DNA of 10,244 nucleotides. Source: Flavobacteriales bacterium UBA3376. Its GTDB lineage: Bacteria; Bacteroidota; Bacteroidia; Flavobacteriales; Weeksellaceae. The notes below the pieces were generated by a model. That model had not been told where the DNA came from and ran no database searches. It worked only from the letters and a program-made list of their open reading frames with translations. The stretch covers positions 1-10,244 of the forward strand of contig DEQC01000011.1 in assembly GCA_002359055.1 (NCBI GenBank), read 5' to 3'. Both the position numbers and the translations under genes were made by a program. Below, in pieces: positions 6,629 through 10,244 of this stretch; position 1 is the stretch's first letter; each line of letters opens with the position of its first letter.

Positions 6629-6727
6629 GAAAATAATTACATTCTTATTAAAATTTAGTAAATAAGAAATCTATTATTTTTTGCCAATTAGGATAGGTTG
6701 TAAAATTCAAATTGACCAGACATAAAT

Positions 6728-8275
6728 TTATTTCACTTCTTTTGACACAGAAGAATTAGGTTTTTTGCTAAATAACCATAATCCAATGAAAGTCAAAAGT
6801 CCATTGAATACGATGATTTCAACACCAAATCTATAATCTGTATAATCTTTGAAATAATCATTGATCAAATAAGTAACTAAAGGAGCAATTAGTGCAATGC
6901 TGATGATTGAATATTTGATGGAAATTTTTCTTTTCGTCAAAATTCCAAAAGCAAACAATCCCAACAATGGTCCGTAAGTATAACCTGCGACGTTCATAAT
7001 CAAATAAACAATGGATTTATCGTTGATCCATTTGAAAATTAAAATCAATAAAAAGAAAATCACTGTAAACATCAGGTGAACATTTATTCTCGTTCTTTTT
7101 TTCTGCTTTTCAGTCAATTTATCGTTTTCGTTAAGTTTCAATAAATCGACACAGAATGAACTTGTGAGTGAAGTCAATGCACCATCTGCCGATGGAAACA
7201 AAGCTGAAACTAATCCTATCATAAAAATCACCGAAATGAACAATGGAAAGTATCCCTGCAGAGATAAAGCTGGAAATAAGTCATCTCCCATGATGTTGTT
7301 AATTTCTCCAGCTTCATTGACAAATCCAAAAACTCCATCGCCATAAACCGCTCCATTTTGCATGGCGTACAAATACAATAATCCACCTAAAAACAAAAAT
7401 GCAAAATTCACCAACAATAGAGTAGAGGCGAATGTCAGCATATTTTTTTTCGAATTGTACAAATTATCCACGCTGATATTCTTTTGCATCATTTCTTGAT
7501 CCAAACCGGTCATCGCTATCGTAATAAACATTCCACCAATCAATGTTTTTAAGAAGTATGTAGAAGAATTTACATCTAAATTCATCAAATGCGTATAATT
7601 ATATTCAGCTATTTTTTGATATCCTTCAGTGAAGCTTAAATCGAGTTGAGTCAAAACATAAATGATACAAACAATCAGACTCAAAATCATAAAAGTAGTT
7701 TGTAGAGTATCGGTTATAACTATAGTTTTTACGCCACCTTCATAGGTATAAAGCACAATTAAAATCAATATGATAACAGTGGTTAACCAAAAGGGAATTC
7801 CTATTTGGTTCAATAAAAAGATTTGTAAAACATTGATGACCAAAAACAATCTTGCAGTCGCACCGACTGAGCGTGAAATGATAAAGAAAATCGATCCTGT
7901 TTTATGCGCTTCCACATTGAACCGTCGCCCTAAATAAGTATAAATCGAGGTGAGATTCATTCGATAATAAAGCGGAAGTAGAACGAATGCGACAATGAAA
8001 TATCCTAAAAAGAATCCGATGACCATGATATAATATTCAAAGCCACCATAGACATATTCGGTTCCCGTCAATTTCCCAACGGTTCCAGGCACAGAAATAA
8101 AAGTCACTCCACTGAGGCTCGTTCCAATCATCCCAAAGGCTACCAACCACCACTTACTCTTTCGATTTCCTATAAAAAATGATTGATTGTCTGAATTTCT
8201 ACTTGCGCGTCTTGCAATGTATAGCAGACCGATAAAGTATAGAATTACGAAGAATAAAATGATGTTTGTATTCAT
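6728..8275 (-). CDS. Sodium:solute symporter (SSS family)
   Basis: An inner-membrane transporter of the SSS family (TC 2.A.21), which couples sodium entry to uptake of a small solute. From ATG 8275 it has 515 residues and about 13 membrane segments. Family features, in 8275 numbering, are GTSLSGVTF in the first core helix (51-59), TDTLQTTFM (188-196), GLDQEMMQ (257-264) and SADGALTSLTSSF in the sodium-site helix (362-374). An in-frame ATG exists at 8293, but the minus-strand -7 element at 8295-8302 ends one base before it, so that codon would lie upstream of the transcript start and 8275 is preferred. The gene is divergent from recR with a very short gap. Substrate is not predictable: SSS members take up sugars, amino acids, sialic acid, iodide and more, and the neighbours give no clue. 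Confidence 0.92.
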   Translation of the reverse strand: MNTNIILFFVILYFIGLLYIARRASRNSDNQSFFIGNRKSKWWLVAFGMIGTSLSGVTFISVPGTVGKLTGTEYVYGGFEYYIMVIGFFLGYFIVAFVLLPLYYRMNLTSIYTYLGRRFNVEAHKTGSIFFIISRSVGATARLFLVINVLQIFLLNQIGIPFWLTTVIILILIVLYTYEGGVKTIVITDTLQTTFMILSLIVCIIYVLTQLDLSFTEGYQKIAEYNYTHLMNLDVNSSTYFLKTLIGGMFITIAMTGLDQEMMQKNISVDNLYNSKKNMLTFASTLLLVNFAFLFLGGLLYLYAMQNGAVYGDGVFGFVNEAGEINNIMGDDLFPALSLQGYFPLFISVIFMIGLVSALFPSADGALTSLTSSFCVDLLKLNENDKLTEKQKKRTRINVHLMFTVIFFLLILIFKWINDKSIVYLIMNVAGYTYGPLLGLFAFGILTKRKISIKYSIISIALIAPLVTYLINDYFKDYTDYRFGVEIIVFNGLLTFIGLWLFSKKPNSSVSKEVK

Positions 8276-8294
8276 AATGGATTCAAATTTCATT

Positions 8295-8311
8295 CAAAAA
8301 TAGTATTTTTG
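8295..8311. promoter_or_regulatory. Back-to-back divergent -7 elements forming a 17-bp palindrome
   Basis: The sequence CAAAAATA-G-TATTTTTG is a perfect 17-base palindrome around a central G. TATTTTTG on the plus strand (8304-8311) fits TAnnTTTG and points at recR. The same TATTTTTG on the minus strand (8295-8302) points at the symporter. A minus-strand TTG at 8327-8329 lies 24 bases upstream of the symporter -7 element; no matching plus-strand TTG was found. With the transcript starts this implies, recR mRNA would be leaderless or nearly so, and the symporter would start at the ATG at 8275. Confidence 0.5.
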
Positions 8312-8316
8312 GCCGA

Positions 8317-8931
8317 ATGAATTACCCAAGTAAAGTATTAGAAAGAGCAGTTGATGAGATGTCGAATCTTCCTGGTATAGGAAAAAGGACTGCTTTGCGA
8401 TTGATTTTGCACATGTTAGGTCGTCCAGCGAGTCAAACAGAAAAATTATCTGAGGCATTAAAAAATTTAGTTAATGAGATTGAATATTGTAAAAAATGCC
8501 ATACGATTTCAGATCATGATTTGTGTCAAATATGTTCAAATCCCATCAGAGATCATTCGATTATTTGTGTTGTTGAAGATATAAGAGATGTGATGGCGAT
8601 TGAAAATACGGGTCAATATAAAGGTGTTTTTCATGTTTTGGGTGGAAGAATTTCACCGATGGATGGAATAGGGCCTAGTCAATTGAAGATAGAATCTTTG
8701 GTCGAACGTGTACAAAAAGAAGAAGTTCAAGAATTAATTTTTGCTTTGAGTTCAACGATGGAAGGCGATACAACAGCATTTTATCTGTATAAAGTTTTGA
8801 AAGATACTCAAGTCAACTTTTCGACCATTGCGAGAGGAATTGCTGTTGGGGATGAGATAGAATATGCTGATGAAGCAACTTTGGTTCGTTCGATCCAAAA
8901 TAGAATTCCTTATAGCGATGATAAATCATAA
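8317..8931 (+). CDS. recR: Recombination mediator protein RecR
   Basis: RecR works in the cytoplasm with RecO (and RecF) to load RecA on gapped or SSB-coated single-stranded DNA during recombinational repair. The 204-residue length is normal for the family. Domains in order are: a helix-hairpin-helix with LPGIGKRTALRL at 18-29; a four-cysteine zinc finger (Cys58, Cys61, Cys70, Cys73); a Toprim domain from about residue 80 with VVED (85-88), then LGGRISPMDGIGP (108-120) and EGDTTA (149-154); and the C-terminal ARGIAVGDEIEYAD segment (172-185). All key residues are present. The ATG at 8317 gives the usual RecR N-terminus. A -7 element ends at 8311, so the transcript may have almost no leader. 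It is followed directly by a strong terminator, so it is probably transcribed alone. Confidence 0.98.
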   Translation: MNYPSKVLERAVDEMSNLPGIGKRTALRLILHMLGRPASQTEKLSEALKNLVNEIEYCKKCHTISDHDLCQICSNPIRDHSIICVVEDIRDVMAIENTGQYKGVFHVLGGRISPMDGIGPSQLKIESLVERVQKEEVQELIFALSSTMEGDTTAFYLYKVLKDTQVNFSTIARGIAVGDEIEYADEATLVRSIQNRIPYSDDKS

Positions 8932-8932
8932 A

Positions 8933-8958
8933 AAAATCCGTCAGATTTGACGGATTTT
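8933..8958. terminator. Strong bidirectional terminator between recR and the lipoprotein gene
   Basis: AAAATCCGTCA (8933-8943) and TGACGGATTTT (8948-8958) form a perfect 11-bp stem around the loop GATT. It begins 2 bases after the recR stop. The plus strand ends in TTTTATTTC and the minus strand in TTTTTT, so it can end both the recR transcript and the convergent cdsA-psd-lipoprotein transcript, whose last stop is at 8989. Confidence 0.92.
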
Positions 8959-8988
8959 ATTTCATTGATTCAAATATTTTAAACTGAA

Positions 8989-9258
8989 TTATTCTTCAGT
9001 TGCTTCAACTTCTTCTGTATTTACTTCTTCTGAAGTTGTTTCTTCCGTAGTTTCTTCGATGACTTCTTCAACATTCTCAGTAGTTTCTTCAACTGCTTCT
9101 TCTAAATTGTTTTCTGCAGTTTCAACTTGAGTTTCATCGACTATTTCTTCTTTATGTCCATCATGAACGATTGGCAAAACTCCTTTGTTTCCACCTGGAG
9201 TAGCATCACAAGCTACGAAAAGAAATGCACCTACGATTAAAAGTCCTAATTGTTTCAT
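8989..9258 (-). CDS. Small glutamate-rich lipoprotein of unknown function
   Basis: I do not recognise this 89-residue protein. It has a clear lipoprotein signal peptide (MKQLGLLIVGAFLFVAC; lipobox FVAC, lipidated Cys17), then a short Gly/Pro/His-containing stretch to about residue 37. The rest is a low-complexity tail of Glu, Thr and Val built on a loose EE(V/A/T)-type repeat and ending EEVEATEE. After Cys17 there are 23 glutamates and almost no basic residues, so the mature protein should be strongly acidic and probably disordered or partly helical. It lies 39 bases after psd on the same strand with no recognisable promoter in the gap, so it is probably the last gene of the cdsA-psd operon. 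It is intact, with a terminator 30 bases past its stop. A membrane-surface or cation-binding role would be speculation. Confidence 0.8.
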   Translation of the reverse strand: MKQLGLLIVGAFLFVACDATPGGNKGVLPIVHDGHKEEIVDETQVETAENNLEEAVEETTENVEEVIEETTEETTSEEVNTEEVEATEE

Positions 9259-9297
9259 TGCTATATTTTCTTATTGATTACCTAATTCTTTACAAAT

Positions 9298-9951
9298 TTA
9301 CTTTAATTCTGCGATTTTCTGTACACCTCCTTTGGTTTTATCGCCAATATTTACCAAAATTTCAGTTCCTAAAGGAAGAAATATATCCAAACGAGAACCG
9401 AATTTGATAAATCCATATTCATTTCCTGCAGTTGCTTCATCATTTTCTTTTGAATATAAAACGATTCTTCTTGCGACTGCACCTGCAATTTGTCGGAAAA
9501 GTACTCGGTGTTTATTTTCCGTTTCAACTACAACTGTTGTTCTTTCGTTCAAAGTCGATGATTTGGGATGAAAGGCAACCAAATATTTTCCTGGATGATA
9601 TTTTGTATAAATAACTTTTCCAGACACTGGATATCTGTTGACATGCACATTGAGCGGTGACATAAAAATCGACAATTGAATGCAACGGGTTTTTAGAAAT
9701 TCATTTTCTTCAACTTCTTCTATGACCACAACTTTTCCATCGACTGGGGCAATGATATCATTGATATTTGCTTCAACAAATCGATCGGGATTTCTGAAAA
9801 ACCAAACGATAAATCCATAAAGTACCCAAATCAGTGCAATGAGTACGTAGGAGTAGGGTGTAGGCAAAAATTTAATTGCCAAAAAGCTCAACAGAGCAAA
9901 TCCTACCAAAAATCCAATTAGAATAAATCTACCTTCTCTGTGTAATTTCAT
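9298..9951 (-). CDS. psd: Phosphatidylserine decarboxylase proenzyme
   Basis: Psd is a pyruvoyl enzyme of the inner membrane that converts phosphatidylserine to phosphatidylethanolamine. The 217-residue length fits the short class of the family, without the longer N-terminal part of the E. coli enzyme. Two membrane segments lie at about residues 8-28 and 34-52, followed by FRNPDR (52-57), APVDGKV (69-74, with Asp71) and SPLNVHVNRYPVSG (98-111, with His103). The self-cleavage site FGSR sits at 184-187; cutting between Gly185 and Ser186 would give a beta chain and an alpha chain carrying the pyruvoyl group from Ser186. Asp71, His103 and Ser186 match the expected triad for autocleavage. The start ATG at 9951 overlaps the cdsA stop as ATGA, pointing to translational coupling. 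Confidence 0.95.
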   Translation of the reverse strand: MKLHREGRFILIGFLVGFALLSFLAIKFLPTPYSYVLIALIWVLYGFIVWFFRNPDRFVEANINDIIAPVDGKVVVIEEVEENEFLKTRCIQLSIFMSPLNVHVNRYPVSGKVIYTKYHPGKYLVAFHPKSSTLNERTTVVVETENKHRVLFRQIAGAVARRIVLYSKENDEATAGNEYGFIKFGSRLDIFLPLGTEILVNIGDKTKGGVQKIAELK

Positions 9952-10244
9952 AAAACTTCAGCTAACAAAATATACAAATAAACCATCGGGATGACGAAGA
10001 TAAAACTATCGAGTCGATCAAGAAATCCTCCATGACCTGGAATCAAATTCCCACTGTCTTTGGCGTTGAAACTCCTCTTAATTTTAGATTCTACCAAATC
10101 ACCTAAAGGTGCAAAGATAGCAACAATTAACCCAATAATTATCCAATTAAATCGACTATCTGGAAGAATGTAATTTTGAACTACAAATCCTGCTATTACA
10201 GTGAAAATTACACCTCCAATAAGGCCTTCCCAAGTTTTTTTCTC
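9948..10244 (-). CDS. cdsA: Phosphatidate cytidylyltransferase CdsA, C-terminal part (runs off the right edge)
   Basis: CdsA is an inner-membrane enzyme that makes CDP-diacylglycerol from phosphatidic acid and CTP, the step that feeds phosphatidylserine synthesis and hence Psd. Only the last 98 codons are in the window; the 5' end lies beyond 10244. The visible part starts EKKTWEGLIGG, matching the family segment KTWEG-GG, and then has two hydrophobic segments. The family signature is clear: SKIKRSFNAKDSGNLIPGHG followed by GFLDRLD, with the conserved KR, KD, PGHGG and DRxD elements. The TGA stop at 9948-9950 overlaps the psd ATG as ATGA. This gene and psd form a phospholipid operon. Confidence 0.96.
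   Translation of the reverse strand, partial: EKKTWEGLIGGVIFTVIAGFVVQNYILPDSRFNWIIIGLIVAIFAPLGDLVESKIKRSFNAKDSGNLIPGHGGFLDRLDSFIFVIPMVYLYILLAEVL

Noticed and set aside
6659..6727. CAATT/AATTG inverted repeat downstream of the symporter stop as a terminator
   Set aside because: The arms are only about 5 bp, AT-rich and far apart, so it was not reported as a feature.
7164..7346. Plus-strand 60-codon frame inside the symporter gene
   Set aside because: It is antisense to the sodium-site helix region of an intact SSS transporter and is best explained as a shadow frame.
9225..9614. Overlapping plus-strand open frames of 60-79 codons across psd and the lipoprotein start
   Set aside because: They are antisense to psd, whose motifs are all intact, and their translations show no recognisable features.

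Overview
The window looks chromosomal and comes from a member of the Bacteroidota, most likely class Flavobacteriia (Flavobacteriales). The evidence is strong AT-richness, a secreted metalloprotease ending in a type IX secretion (T9SS) sorting domain, a near absence of Shine-Dalgarno sites, several TAnnTTTG-type -7 promoter elements, and lipoproteins and outer-membrane proteins of Bacteroidota style. No tRNA, rRNA, CRISPR array, insertion sequence or phage gene was seen. Genes are tightly packed and no gap between genes exceeds about 180 bases.

Region 1 (1-2452, minus strand) is a phosphate-uptake cluster. In transcription order it holds an OprP/OprO-type outer-membrane porin, the phosphate-binding lipoprotein PstS, and the start of the permease PstC, which runs off the left edge. 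Together they would carry phosphate through the outer membrane, capture it in the periplasm and move it across the inner membrane. Candidate PHO-box-like phased repeats lie before pstS, a related word lies before the porin, and a 16-bp perfect palindrome sits between pstS and pstC. The visible periplasmic part of PstC resembles a segment of PstS.

Region 2 (2453-3954, plus strand) holds one gene for a polytopic membrane protein of no assigned function. By eye it has 12 membrane segments, with histidines in segments 2, 6 and 10, which recalls a reduced heme-copper oxidase subunit I. It ends at a bidirectional terminator shared with the next gene.

Region 3 (3955-6564, minus strand) is a large secreted M36 (fungalysin-type) zinc metalloprotease with a propeptide, an inserted PA domain and a T9SS C-terminal domain.

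Region 4 (6728-8958) is a divergent pair: a sodium:solute symporter (minus) and the recombination protein gene recR (plus). Their start codons are separated by a 17-bp palindrome made of two back-to-back -7 elements. recR ends at a strong bidirectional terminator.

Region 5 (8989-10244, minus strand) is a phospholipid-synthesis operon. The 3' part of cdsA overlaps psd by ATGA, and a small glutamate-rich lipoprotein gene follows. CdsA makes CDP-diacylglycerol and Psd makes phosphatidylethanolamine. The role of the lipoprotein is unknown.
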